A stretch of 64,000 nucleotides of DNA from Gautieria morchelliformis (lineage: Eukaryota; Basidiomycota; Agaricomycetes; Gomphales; Gomphaceae), in contig WHVA01000022.1 in the NCBI GenBank assembly GCA_015179125.1, forward strand, positions 186,001 to 250,000. Reading direction: 5' to 3'. The notes beneath the pieces were generated by a model. That model saw only the letters and a program-made list of their open reading frames with translations, did not search any database and was not told the DNA's origin. Positions 1 to 10,420 of the stretch are shown here, piece after piece (position 1 is the first letter of the stretch; each line of letters opens with the position of its first letter). The position numbers and the translations under genes were made by a program.

Positions 1-1011
1 GGGTGGAGAAGTTGGAACGTATGGGGGATACATGTGTAGTGCAACCAGAATCAGCGCACCAGGGCGACAGTCGAGCGGCAAGGTAAGTAGTATCGTTGTT
101 GACATTCTTCACATCCAGAAGATCGGAACAGGAGTCAACCACATCCTCTATGGCAGCGCAGGAGTAATAGCCATCGTTTAGACGGGATTCATCAGCAAGA
201 GATCGTTCGATATCGACAGCGAGGTTTGCAGTCGCAGTATCAGAGTCGGACAAGTCCGCAGCTGCATTTGATTTTTCAGTCTTCTTTTTCTTGCCGTCCT
301 TCTTCTTTTGAGCTTCTTTGAACCAGTCTGGAGCCCTGTCTTCAGCACCCCCACCCTTCTTCCAGCAGCGCTCGAGGGGATGGTTCTTGCCACAGTTCGT
401 GCATTTCACTTTCTCGGGATGGTTCTTCTCATGCGCGCCGAGAGTGATCGTCTCGATGACCTCCCGCTTTCTAGGGGGAGTTTTTGCGCTGGAGAAGGCG
501 GCTAGCAGGTGCTTTCGAACCCAATCCAGCTGAGTATTTTGTAGAGCGTTCATCAAGACGAGGATAGTGAACTCAGCCTGAGTAGGAGCTTTGCTGCCCT
601 CGTAGAGGTCCGAAATAAAGTCCTCTATCTCAGAGATGGTGCGGGCGGTGCTGGGAGGTCAGAGAATTTGGCAGACATAGCGGAGGTGATCGCATTGATC
701 TTCGTGATCATCCCACCATGGTGAGCTTCAGCTTTCAGCCTGTCCCAGGCTTCCTTTGCGGTTAAGGTGGGATAAAGGAGGCGGCGAAGGGAGTTATCAA
801 CATGTTTGCCGAGAGTACCGACAATGCGAACGTTAATCTGTCTCCATTCAGAGAGTTTCTTCGTGTCGGTCGGTTCGTCAATGGATCCATCAATGAAACC
901 CATGAATCCGGACTCCATGAACGCGAACTCCATGTCCTGGGACCACTGCATCCAGGTACCCTCCCTCAGCTTCTCAACATCTTTAATTCGGACGTTATAC
1001 TCGAGGACCAT
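1..1011 (-). pseudogene. Ty1/copia retrotransposon gag-protease remnant, cut by the window edge
   Basis: Reads leftward from an ATG at 1011. The first frame (to about 640) gives a typical copia gag with W-Q and AWDRL motifs (LTAKEAWDRLKAE near 740). The reading then moves to another frame at about 640 and continues through a copia zinc knuckle, CTNCGKNHPLERC (CX2CX3HX4C, about 385-425), and a Lys-rich stretch. At about 40-63 it reaches the aspartic protease core WCADSGCTTHVS, where DSG holds the catalytic Asp. The single-base frame change inside gag marks it as decayed, unless it is a sequencing error. Integrase, RT and RNase H would lie left of the window. Family assignment is from motifs and confident; activity is unlikely. 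Confidence 0.85.
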
Positions 1012-1192
1012 TGCGAGTTGGTAGCGTGTGGGGGAATAGAGCGGGTATATGTGTCGAAAAAAAAGGTCTAGAGTCGAGTGGATACTAGGGTCGAGTGGAC
1101 GGCCTGTGACAACAAGACAAATGTGATCTTCCACGCATAGTAGTGATACTAAAGCGAGGACGGAAGGCCCATAACCTATTGGATTCTGTACC

Positions 1193-1350
1193 GAATGGTC
1201 AGATCTCAGTCTCACAGCGGTGTGTGATAGACTCTGTGTATACCTGTACGAATGGTCAGATCTAGGTACAGGTATATCAATACATATGTGTAAGGGTAAC
1301 TATGTGAGATCACATTACCTCAGTCTACAGCGGTGTGTGATAGACTGAGG
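1193..1350. repeat. Short direct repeats upstream of the copia gag
   Basis: The 20-mer ACAGCGGTGTGTGATAGACT occurs near 1215 and again near 1330, and CGAATGGTCAGATCT occurs near 1193 and 1249. They lie upstream of the copia gag start and may belong to its LTR or leader, but I could not find convincing LTR ends. Confidence 0.5.
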
Positions 1351-1733
1351 AAAAGGTCGTGAACTCCGACACGCGTCTCAAGTACCGCACCCGCGGAGTT
1401 GAATACGCATATAGGTCACGCTTGCGACTCCAACAGCGGGGCGACTTGATCGACCCTCGTGGCAATCTGACGGGAGCACCCGGGGACACGTGACCCACCG
1501 GCGAATCCTGGCCACCCTCGAGCGTAAGGATGCGGAGGGGAACTCCAACACCCAAAACGCTAGAAAAGAGAAAAGGGAGTGGTGGGTGGGGCAAAAGAAG
1601 CGTCTGCTCGCTGTGCTTCGCAGAGATGGTGGTCGCGGAGCGAGCTCTTCAACGTTTGACAGCTTAGCTAATCAACCTAGTAATCAGCCCGGCCGTAGTG
1701 CGCGGCATCGCAAGCTCCGCCTAGCACTTCAGC
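1351..1733. other. No recognisable gene
   Basis: Open frames here have no recognisable domain and no splice-supported structure. It may be leader or flank of the copia remnant. Confidence 0.4.
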
Positions 1734-2319
1734 ATCCACATGCCAATAGCGGAAGCGGCTCGGAGGCTCCCCGCGTGCAAAAAAGATGCATCCACAGAAA
1801 CAAAAAACTCGCGCCGTGTGCAGAACAAATCGCGGAGACGAAAATTGAGCGTTGATTACACAGATGCCAGTGCACTCGCAGAAATGGAAACTTGGGTGAC
1901 AATGGCAGAATGCAGATGTGAGTGCGCGCGCAGACACAGAAAATGGAGCGACAACGAGATGCGAGTGCGTCCAGAGAAAGTCGAGCGAAGCTGTCAAGCA
2001 GACGTACCGGTATCGCGTAGTGGCCGATTTGAACCGGAAGCAACTAATTTTTGTAAAACGCATCGGTGCGTCACTGGTACCTACAGATTTGACCCTGAAT
2101 TTCGATTTTCTTATCGGTACTGTATTTACGAGAGCATCTGGTGCATCACGGGGCATTCGGTGCAAAGTTTGTCCATCAGTAGGACTTTTAGCCGCAGCTC
2201 AATCGGAGTACTAAGTTCCCCTGAATTTGAATCCTAATATCCCCTATCAGGATCTGGTCCAGCCTCCTAGCTATCTCTCGGAATTCGAGCTCAAGCTACC
2301 ATCCCGCCCAGGCCGCTGC

Positions 2320-2447
2320 ATGACCCTATGCAAGATCATGCCATTGTTCTCTACGCTCCTAGCATTGATGAGAGAGAAACTGATGAAGAGAGGCTCAAAG
2401 GAGAGGAAAGCGCTACAACATCATAACTCTTGCGCAATGCCATCATC
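2320..2447 (+). CDS. Putative upstream coding exon in front of the mini-exon array (left copy)
   Basis: An open frame from an ATG at 2320 (an earlier in-frame ATG exists at 2227) ends in ATG CCA TCA TC before GTAAGT at 2448, the same splice phase as the mini-exons that follow. The right copy (about 55055-54928, minus strand) is open from the equivalent ATG and differs by a 9-nt in-frame indel in a Lys/Glu-rich stretch, which favours coding. In the right copy the frame upstream of that ATG has a stop, so the 2320 ATG is the better start. No domain is recognised. Confidence 0.4.
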
Positions 2448-2924
2448 GTAAGTGATAACAATGTCCAGTCTAAAAAAAGTAAACACACAATACGACACCT
2501 CCTTTAGATCAACGAAATACATGCTTCCAGGAGAATTGAACCACCAGGTCGTCGACCACTCAACTCACCCAATGTCATCATCGTAAGTTATAACAATGTC
2601 CAGTCTAAAAAAAGTAAACACACACACAATACGACACCTCCTTTAGATCAACGAAATACACGCTTCCAGGAGAATTGATCCACCAGGTCGTCGACCACTC
2701 AACTCGCCCAATGTCATCATCGTAAGTGATAACAATGTCCAGTCTAAAAAAAGTAAACACACACACAATACGACACCTCCTTTAGATCAACGAAATACAT
2801 GCTTCCAGGAGAATTGATCCACCAGGTCATCGACCACTCAACTCGCCCAATGTCATCATCGTAAGTTATAACAATGTCCAGTCTAAAAAAAGTAAACACA
2901 CACACAATACGACATCTCCTTTAG
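2448..2924 (+). repeat. Tandem mini-exon/intron array, left copy (four introns, three 75-nt exons)
   Basis: Units of 135-139 bp. Each has a GTAAGT..CCTTTAG intron-like part (2448-2507, 2583-2646, 2722-2785, 2861-2924; 60 or 64 nt) and a 75-nt exon-like part (2508-2582, 2647-2721, 2786-2860). The 75-nt parts start and end in the same phase (..TC | A..), so splicing would add 25 residues per unit. Each unit encodes a copy of the F-box N-terminus: MLPGELIHQVVDH against MLPRELIDQVIDH in the gene. The CA run inside the intron varies in length. Confidence 0.85.
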
Positions 2925-2937
2925 ATCAACGAAATAC

Positions 2938-4125
2938 ATGCTTCCAAGAGAATTGATCGACCAAGTCATCGATCACTTGCACGATGACTCACCCTCTCTA
3001 CGAGCGTGTTGTATCACTTGTCGTGCATGGGCGGCCAGTGCAGGGTTTCATGTATTCCATGACATAATTGCGCTCTCCGCTAAGCGTGCCAACGCACTCG
3101 CCGCGATCCTAGAAACTAGCCCGCATATTTCCCCCTTGGTCAGGTCGTTAACTATTGACGGAGCCCACGCCGCGGAACACCTGTACCCTGGGCCTTTGGA
3201 TGAGGCCATTCCAGCAATTGCTCCCAAATTGACAAGACTGAAGACCCTTCGAGTCAACCGTGTGTGAACTTAACTCTGCAGCACCCAAAGGTTCTGTCTG
3301 TATTAATTCACAACTTCCCTACCCTCCAATAATTATGCATTCTAGCAGTCACCTTCAACACATCCAGAGACTTGACAGCACTCATAGTCGCGCATCCCTT
3401 CCTAGAATGCCTGGATCTCGAATTAATCTGTTGGAAGTCGGGAACCGCGGAAAGTCACTGCGAGAATGTGTTTCAGGAGTATGCTGACTTGCACTCACGG
3501 TTACGGTGTATAAGCTTGATCTATGTGGATCTTGCCCTGATCAATGGGTTGTTGTCTTACTATCATGTTCTGCCTGTTCATACGGTCACTACAACAACCG
3601 GCATGGCCGACTGTGATATTCCCCAGACGGCGAGGCTTCTCCAACTCATCGGAGCTTCCCTTGAACACCTCACCCTCTCCATTTATCAATACCGTTTTTA
3701 CTGTCCTGGTATGAAATTGCCCTTTGTGGAAGTTTTTATCTCCCACTGACGCCATTTTAGAGAAAGCAAAGATCGACCTCTTATCATCTAACACAGGATT
3801 ACGCACTTTAACTTTCCACAGCCCTCAAACTTTTTACCCATATGAACTGATTTATAGATAGCTTCCTGTCTTGCTCTCCCAGGTCACATCCTGCCACATT
3901 GAGGAAATATCTATCGTTTTTCGCTGCGAGAACCATGTCCACCTAATCGAGGAACTGGATCTAAAGCTGGTACAGGATATTATCACCAAGCCTGTTTTCA
4001 GGGGACTGAAGAGAGTCATTTTTCAATGGACGGGCGCTATGGATCCTGTGGAGGCCAGCCAAGCAATTAGGGCGCGAATGAACCAACTCGATACAATGGG
4101 ACTACTTGTGTTCCGCCGTGAATGA
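2938..4125 (+). pseudogene. F-box-like protein, dead left copy
   Basis: Begins MLPRELIDQVIDHLHDD and continues with the CCITCRAW segment, the F-box pattern common in basidiomycetes. Compared with the intact copy at 53392-54577 it carries a 2-bp insertion at about 3258-3261 (GTGTGTGAAC against GTGTGAAC) that ends the frame. A GAA-to-TAA stop follows near 3331, and a TGG-to-TAG stop lies at 3859-3861. The 52-nt intron seen in the partner is also recognisable here (GTATGAAATTG...CTGACGCCATTTTAG). The family's usual role is substrate recognition in SCF ubiquitin ligases; this copy cannot make the full protein. Confidence 0.85.
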
Positions 4126-4401
4126 TACATTTAGGGTTCATTACTTGTAGCTCATATAGGGACACACCCCAAGACAGTTGGACTTGTTTGTCATAAAGGA
4201 CAATTTCATTGATTACAGATGATACTATAGCTCGGACTTCTTCATGGACTTATATAGTAACATGTGCCTAGCGACTTCAAATTGTTTTTGAGCTTGCAAA
4301 CACAACTTGTAATGTTTTATCTGACGACTCCACATCCATATTAATGATTTCTAACTGTTCACTATATTCAAGTCAATCCAAGCATCCTGAGATGCATATA
4401 T

Positions 4402-4644
4402 TCACCAATCTGAGTCACCAAGCTTCCACCAAGCCTGAACTGAGAGCACACTGAGTCCCCCACACATACATACAACGAGTTGAGTCAAGGAATGCAAGCC
4501 ACATGTACACAAGTATCTGTTGTGAAAATGATTGTTATGAAAAACATTGATCAAACTGGTTTGGCTTCCAACAGAAGGGAAATTGATGTATGTTCCATTA
4601 TCCCTCATGAATGTCCTAGGCTCATCCATCCTGTTGGTCAGCAT
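4402..4644 (-). pseudogene. Truncated copy of the 125-aa hypothetical ORF at 52729-53106
   Basis: Eighty codons match the C-terminal part of the right-arm ORF, with scattered substitutions and no internal stop. The N-terminal part is separated by the solo LTR at 4696-5445. It converges with the F-box relic. No domain recognised; it may be non-coding sequence that happens to stay open in both young duplicates. Confidence 0.35.
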
Positions 4645-4695
4645 CCAGTCTAGCTTGTGTGGTACCAGTGCTGGGTCACAAGAGATATGGCCTTC

Positions 4696-5445
4696 TGTTG
4701 TTTAGTGCTAGGAATATTATTTAAGACAATATGATTTAATCTCTCAATTATGAGATAAATCGAGTAAGGCTTGAAGTTGACAAGAATATCTGCACACGCA
4801 ATAAATGTGTGTGTCTTATGAATTATGTCGACTGGAAGTTCTACTACTGTGTGAGGGGCGAGACGAAGTGTGATTTCACTACTAGTTAATTGTACATGGA
4901 GCTAGGTATTTATTGGTTATTGATGGTGCTTGGCGGTTAAGGAATTAGTGGTGCAATACTAAGGGCAATACTAAGGGACTGATGGAATGGGGTGAGCGGC
5001 ACATGGACTACGATAGGAGTGTCGACACGCGCTATACAACTTGGGCTTGGAGATGGAGCGTAAAACAGGATGAGGAAACAGATATTTGGTGATGGATAGG
5101 GGGCATAGTCTGGGTATTGGCAGGGTCGGCTCGACGTGTCGCGTCCCTTGATTGGGTCATGTGACTGATGGAATGCGCGTGATTCGGGATGGGCTCGGTG
5201 GTCTTGGATAGGGTTCCTTGGGTGTTATAGATCGTGGTAACACGTGTTATGTGTACTTGTGACGTCGGGTGAGTCGGGGACTGTGATCGGGTCGGGTCGA
5301 GTGGGCATATGATGGTCCAGCGGTCTCGGGTATGAGTGCCGTGATGTGTATGCACAGAGAGGGATTATCGATGTGTCAGTTGTGATGTGAGCTCGTGTTT
5401 GTTGTAATTAATATGTTAATATTGTGTTTTTCAATACTTTTAACA
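4696..5445 (-). mobile_element. Solo LTR, family C (750 bp)
   Basis: Begins TGTTG and ends TAACA, flanked by the exact 5-bp duplication CCTTC (4691-4695 and 5446-5450). The right arm has the empty site with a single CCTTC. Reverse-complemented it starts TGTTAAAAGTATTG and matches the LTR piece at 23247-23555, which fixes the family and the minus orientation. It is a recombination product with no internal region. Confidence 0.92.
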
Positions 5446-5618
5446 CCTTCGACTATGCAATCACTCAGTACTAAACACAATACAAATGAGGTATATGCTA
5501 GCCTTGAAAAGGGACGACGAGCATATCCAGCGCACACTGAACTCCAAAGAACCTACTGGTGAGCCAGATCACATTACAGTTCCGCCTTGGTGGGCCAGAG
5601 GCCTTGTGTTGGCCTTGT

Positions 5619-5889
5619 GTCATGACACATTTATTTGTTATACCCAGTAGCTCTGTCCTCCCCTTCATCACCCCACCTCTATGTTCTCTCTGATCGCCCT
5701 TCGCCAAGTTCACTGAATGATTTTCACTACTCACGTCATTTGCCATAGCCACACCATCAAAGCATGATCGACGTCCTTTGACCGGCTTAACGGTTCATCA
5801 CTGGTCCTATCACCTCCTTGGCTCAACCCCCTTCAGATGTTCCTATGGCCGGATTGTAACGACTTGTGTATTTCTTGTACCCAGCTATC
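5619..5889 (+). mobile_element. Family D LTR fragment (U3 modules)
   Basis: Starts TGTCATGAC, the tip of family D LTRs. A second, degenerate module start lies about 240 bp on (5858). The first 90 bp or so are shared with the right arm (52648 downward), so this LTR tip predates the duplication. The remainder is present only on the left. Confidence 0.7.
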
Positions 5890-6597
5890 TGTTTTGGAAC
5901 CAGTTGAACTAAATGTAAAACTGTGGTCTTAAACACAATTCTAAAGTCCAATCAGAGATTTGACTTTACAAGCACACGCAAGCTTGAAAACTATTTTAAT
6001 GGAGAACCCAATTAAGAAATTATACTCTGGTGAACAATCAGAATCAGTATTGGTACAGGAAGTGTAGCAATAGAGATTTAACTGAACACGTGTAGCTCTC
6101 AGATTGTGCAATACTTTGTGAGGTCAAAGAATGTTATTAGGCATCCAAGGGTCCAGATACTTTAAGGGGGAAAGCTACTAAGAGTCTTAGGACCGCGGGT
6201 CGAGTGAATTAAAGACAACAATAATCCCCAAGACGTGAAAAGATAGTTCTGTGCTTGAACTCTTCCTCAGTTCAAGTATATCACTATTCTCATGACTTTT
6301 CTGGTTTTCCAACTCAACAAACGTAGGAGATTAACTCACTTACCCTGAGTTAGGTTAATATCTGCAGTGCGTTGATTGATCAAGAAAGCTCAATTACTCA
6401 AAAGGCTATTAAACCACTTAACTCAGAGCTAAGTTAATAATCTATTGTGTGAATTGAATAACTAATAACCAAGTGTATTAGATCACTGCTCAGAGTGGCG
6501 TCTAATGGTACAGGATTACTAATCAGTTACTCTTAGTAATGTTGCTGTTCTCAGCGCGATTATTCAGAGCCTGCTGCAATTAAAATTCCCTTGTTGA
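5890..6597. other. AT-rich insertion unique to the left arm, probably LTR-derived
   Basis: About 0.7 kb absent from the right arm, beginning TGTTTTGGAACC like reversed family A LTRs (compare 45641). After about 12 bases the similarity is not obvious. No coding frame and no clear target duplication at the far end. Confidence 0.35.
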
Positions 6598-7294
6598 AGA
6601 CAAGGGCTCTCTAACCACCAAAGATATAGATCCGACTTCGCGTTTCATTGTATTTGTTGGTATGTATGGGTGTGTTTTTTACCGTGTAAAGTGAAAGCGT
6701 ATGATTTTGTAATACAATTTCTCCCTAAAGTAGTGATCATTGCCGATTACATAATGCAATTTGTCAATGGGTCATCTCCTTATGGCTCTTGATCTTATCT
6801 TTGCTCTTATTCGGCCTTGGGTACGCCCCCTGAAGTATGACGTCTTGACACGGGCAGGATGAGAGATCACCCTCTCCGAGCCTGGCATTCTAAAGGAGCG
6901 AAAATTCTCTTGTCAAATGCCCCTGCTCTTGAACCTTCCGTATTATTTTTGATTCGTTATGTCCATTGGGAGTGACGGTTCTCCACCCATCGAGGATTCC
7001 AACGTTCCGTGGAAAGTACGGTCTCCAATCACCGTTGGCATGGCTGAGAAATGTAAGACGGCCATCAGCGTTTAAATTAAAAGGGGTCGCCCTCCTCTGG
7101 TTTTACTTTGATCTGGTTGTGTTGTTTTCAACAAGGGATCCTCTACGAATACTTTCCTCGCGCCATTTTAATGAGAATGCAGTCTTGAGGTAAATTGTTT
7201 TGTTGATTTGAAACCGATATCGTGTTGACATGGACGAGTTCGTTCAGGTGACCCGTCTTCGTTTGTTGATCAGAATGCGGAAGAACTTTCCCTG
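6598..7294. other. Non-coding part of the left arm
   Basis: Matches 51855-52540 in inverted orientation. No convincing gene. The innermost 160 bp or so are also about 80 percent similar to 51147-51300 and 15077-15230, so an older repeat lies here. Confidence 0.6.
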
Positions 7295-8325
7295 TGTCAA
7301 GATTGGTTTTTAGGCGTTAATATTGTGTATTAGTGAACACAGCGAATACCCGAATAACTTGTGCGAATAGGTATGCCGTTCGGCGAATAGATGAACCAAT
7401 GAATGTTCACAAGGTAAGAGGGTTGCCCCAACGGGGCTCACACTATCTACAGTCGTAGCGAAATGGCCCGTGGCACTTGATGGTGTAACGTGCAAGGTCT
7501 CACGGAAGGGCTGTCTAAGTCTCGACAATCCCTTCGCTGGTGAAGGTGCTCCTTCGGAGCCCTTCGCCAACAGCACAGAAAAGGGTTTGAAGGCTAAGGT
7601 AATGAAGATGAAGTAGGAGAACTCACCAGTGGCGCCAAAGTCCTCTGCTAGTTGAAGATAGAAGTCTCCAAGAGAAGGCTTAAGACGATGACCACAGCGA
7701 GGTCAAATTTGCACAAGATGAACGACATATGATAATTGAACTGAGGAATATACATGCGAATGTAAACTACTTATATCGAATGCTCGTAAGGTATCAGCGA
7801 ATAGGACAGAGGCCGTCGTGAGTTAGGGCCGGATAGGGGTGCGCAGTCATGATACTAAGTAGATGGAATAAACATACAATAGAGTGAGGGGAGAGTGCGA
7901 ACATGAAATGACGGAGAGTAAAAGGAGCAAAGGCACTTATGGACAAAACCATGTCTTGTGACCCGCATACATGCTACCCTGCATGGGCTCTTCGTTTACT
8001 GGGTTGATCCCGCACGGCCTATGGAATGGACGTCCTGCGATCACATTTTGGCCATATGAACACCCAATGGGGTTGGATTAAGAAGATGATGGGGTTAATG
8101 ATGAGCCATCATGCCGGGTGAATGGTATTGATGATATTTGATAGCGTGCCTGCTGACGAAATGCGTGAGCAGCGAATAGCGGTTCGGAGAATGGGGCGAA
8201 TAGCGGGTAGAGTGGATGCAGAGGGGGAGTGGTCGGTGGGTGCGGCGAACTCTGGCGAAGATGCTAGGGAGTGACGAGGGGGAACATAGAGGTAGCGCGG
8301 TAGGAGAAATAAACCGGTCATGACA
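7295..8325 (-). repeat. 3' LTR of the family D element (1031 bp)
   Basis: Reverse-complemented it runs TGTCATGACCGG...CTTGACA. It contains an 88-codon open frame (7310-7576, minus) that is also open in the LTR at 15313-16587. It also contains a GC-rich inverted repeat around GGCGAAGG/CCTTCGCC near 7525-7565. Confidence 0.88.
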
Positions 8326-8340
8326 GTACCCCCCTCCTAG
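8326..8340 (-). other. Polypurine tract of the family D element
   Basis: On the minus strand CTAGGAGGGGGGTAC lies directly against the LTR start TGTCATGAC. This is the expected primer site for plus-strand DNA synthesis and confirms that 7295-8325 is the 3' LTR. Confidence 0.8.
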
Positions 8341-8535
8341 CTTCGGAGTCCAACGACGCTGTGTCCTATGGTGGGGCGGAGCCGTTAAAGACGTAATGGG
8401 TCCCCCGATGGGATCTGAAGCCTGGGCCCTGCGTAGCTGTGTGGTCCGTGCACGACTTCTTTTTCTGTTTAAAAACACGGCGTGGAATGGGGTTATGGGG
8501 CCCAACTAAGCTCCCCAGCCGAGAGTACTGCCCTT

Positions 8536-10312
8536 ATGACCACACCTGGATACTCAGCTCTCCTCGATCCGTCGCAGGTCGTGTCGAGGGTTAGGCCAGA
8601 GCTTCAGGGAGAGTCGCGAGGGGATTGTCAAGATTGGTTTTTAGGCATTAATATCGTGTATTAGTGAACACAGTGAATGCCCGAATAACTTGTGCGAATA
8701 GGTATGCCGTTCGGCGAATAAGTGAACCGATGAATGTTCACGAAATAAAGGGGTTGCCCGAACGGGGCTCGCCCTGTCTACAGTCGTAGCGAAACAGCTC
8801 GCAGTACTTGACAATGCAACGTGCAAGATATTGCGGAAGGGTTGTCTAAGTTTCGACAATCCCTTCGCTGGCGAAGGTGCTCCTTAGGAGCCCTTCACCA
8901 ACAGCACAGAAAGTAGTTCGAAGGCTAAGGTAACGAAGATGAAGTATGAGAACTCACCAGTGATGCCTAAGTCCTTGGCTGGTCGAAGATAGAAATCTTC
9001 AAGGAGAGGCTCAAGACGAGGATCACAGCGAGGTCAAGTTTGCATAAGGTGGACGACGTATGATAATTGAACTGGGGAATATACATGCGAATGTAAACTA
9101 CTTATATCGAATGCTCGTAAGGTATCAGCGAATAGGAAAGAGGCCGTCACAAGTCAGGGTGGGATAGGGGTGCGCGGTCATGATACTAAGGAGATGGAAT
9201 AAACATACAATAGAGTGAGGAAAGAATGCGAACATGAAACGACGGAGAGTAAGAGGGGGCGAAGGCACTTATGGACAAAACCATGTCTTGGGACCCGCAT
9301 ACATGTTACCCTGCACGGACTCTTCGTTTACTGGGTTGATCCCGCACGACCTATGGAAGGAATGCCGTGCGAACGCACTTTGGCCATATGAACACCCAAT
9401 GGGGTTGGATTAAGAAGATGATGGGGCTAATGATGAACCATCATGCCGGGTGATCGGTATCGATCATATTTGATGGCGTGCCTGCTGGCGAAATGCGTGA
9501 GTAGCGAATAGCGGTTCGGAGGATGGAGCGAACAGCGAGTAGGGTAGACGTAGAGGGGGAATGGTCGGTAGGTGCGGCGAACTCTGACGAAGATGCTAGG
9601 GAGTGACGAGGGGGAACATGGAGGTAGCGCGGTAGGAGAAATACACCGGTCATGACAGGGATGTGGAGCAGTGGTTGGTCGATGCGGCAGGAGTCCAAGT
9701 GAGTACCAGCCTGTTTCTTTGTTAGCTTTCGTTCGCTTAACGATGAGGTCTAGGAGGAGCTTCGGAAAATGCTAGAGGCCAAGGAGGTGGTCGACCCCAC
9801 GTTTGAGAGACCGTCCGAAGTAGACGAGCTGGCGGCGGAGATTCAGAAAATGAGGGTGTGGTTGGAGAGCTCGGCATTGACATTGGAATCGGTACCCGTA
9901 GAAGCGGATATTGATTCGACTCCGGCTCCGACCTTTACACTGACGTCGAAGGGGTGTGAAGAAAGGGAGGTGACTAGAGAGGACCCAGAAGGTACGGTTT
10001 TCTCCTGTATTCTTGTGACATCCATGCTAACTCGGTGATGTACTCGGCGAAGTTCCCTGCTCTGGTTCACAGTCGGCCGGGGGTATGCCTAGGTCGGCGA
10101 AAGCTGCAGAACCTGTCAGGGTGAGGCAACTGCGCATCTGCTTCGCCCCTGATGGCGAAGGTAGGAGGGCAAGGATAGCCAGGGGTATGGTCAGGACGAT
10201 GGCCAAGTATGATGCGCAACCCTCGAGTACCCTTACTAGCCATCGAGGGGGGGGGGCGAAGAGGTTGATGGGGAGCTCGGAGCGTCCGAAGAGGCGTCGG
10301 TTGCAGGCGTAG
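8536..10312 (+). CDS. Antisense, three-exon gene inside the family D element, now split by a solo LTR
   Basis: Exon 1 is 8536-8625 plus 9663-9698, interrupted by the solo LTR at 8626-9657 (target GGGAT). Intron 1 is 9699-9753 (55 nt, GTGAGT, branch-like CTTAAC, TCTAG). Exon 2 is 9754-9991. Intron 2 is 9992-10052 (61 nt, GTACGG, branch-like GCTAAC, AAG). Exon 3 is 10053-10312. With the LTR removed the exon lengths give 207 codons plus stop with no internal stop. The product starts MTTPGYSALLDPSQ, has a Glu/Leu-rich likely coiled coil (EELRKML..VDELAAEIQKMRVWL), then an Arg-rich end closing RPKRRRLQA, which looks like a nuclear localisation signal. No known domain. It lies wholly between the chromodomain stop and the polypurine tract, opposite to pol. 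It could be a captured host gene or an element-encoded antisense gene. Confidence 0.65.
8626..9657 (-). mobile_element. Solo LTR, family D (1032 bp)
   Basis: TGTCAAG...CATGACA flanked on both sides by GGGAT (8621-8625, 9658-9662). It interrupts exon 1 of the antisense gene without loss of sequence. Confidence 0.93.
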
Positions 10313-10420
10313 AATGAGTCGAAGGGAGTTGGGTGAGGATTGAGAGGAGATTAATTAAGGGAGTTGGATCTATAGGTAGAATGTGAACAGAGTATCGTTT
10401 TCTTGGGGTTTGGTAAACGT

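Larger units (their letters stand above)
1734..7294. repeat. Left arm of large inverted duplication (partner about 51855-55606)
   Basis: Read in reverse complement, this arm matches the right arm from the outer end (about 1734 against 55606) through the mini-exon array, the F-box gene, a hypothetical ORF and a family D LTR tip, to TTCCCTG at 7294 against CAGGGAA at 51855. The left arm carries two extra blocks absent from the right: a 750-bp solo LTR (4696-5445) and about 0.9 kb at roughly 5716-6597. The right arm therefore keeps the older layout. The match stops exactly where the family D 3' LTR begins at 7295. Confidence 0.9.

Noticed and set aside
1490-2237. Several overlapping frames of 98-165 codons on both strands
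   Set aside because: No domains, they overlap each other, and their right-arm counterparts (55147-55943) also occur on both strands; they look like chance frames in GC-rich repeat DNA.
9745-9757. TAG stop inside the antisense gene
   Set aside because: The TAG is the acceptor of a 55-nt intron; exons on both sides join in phase.
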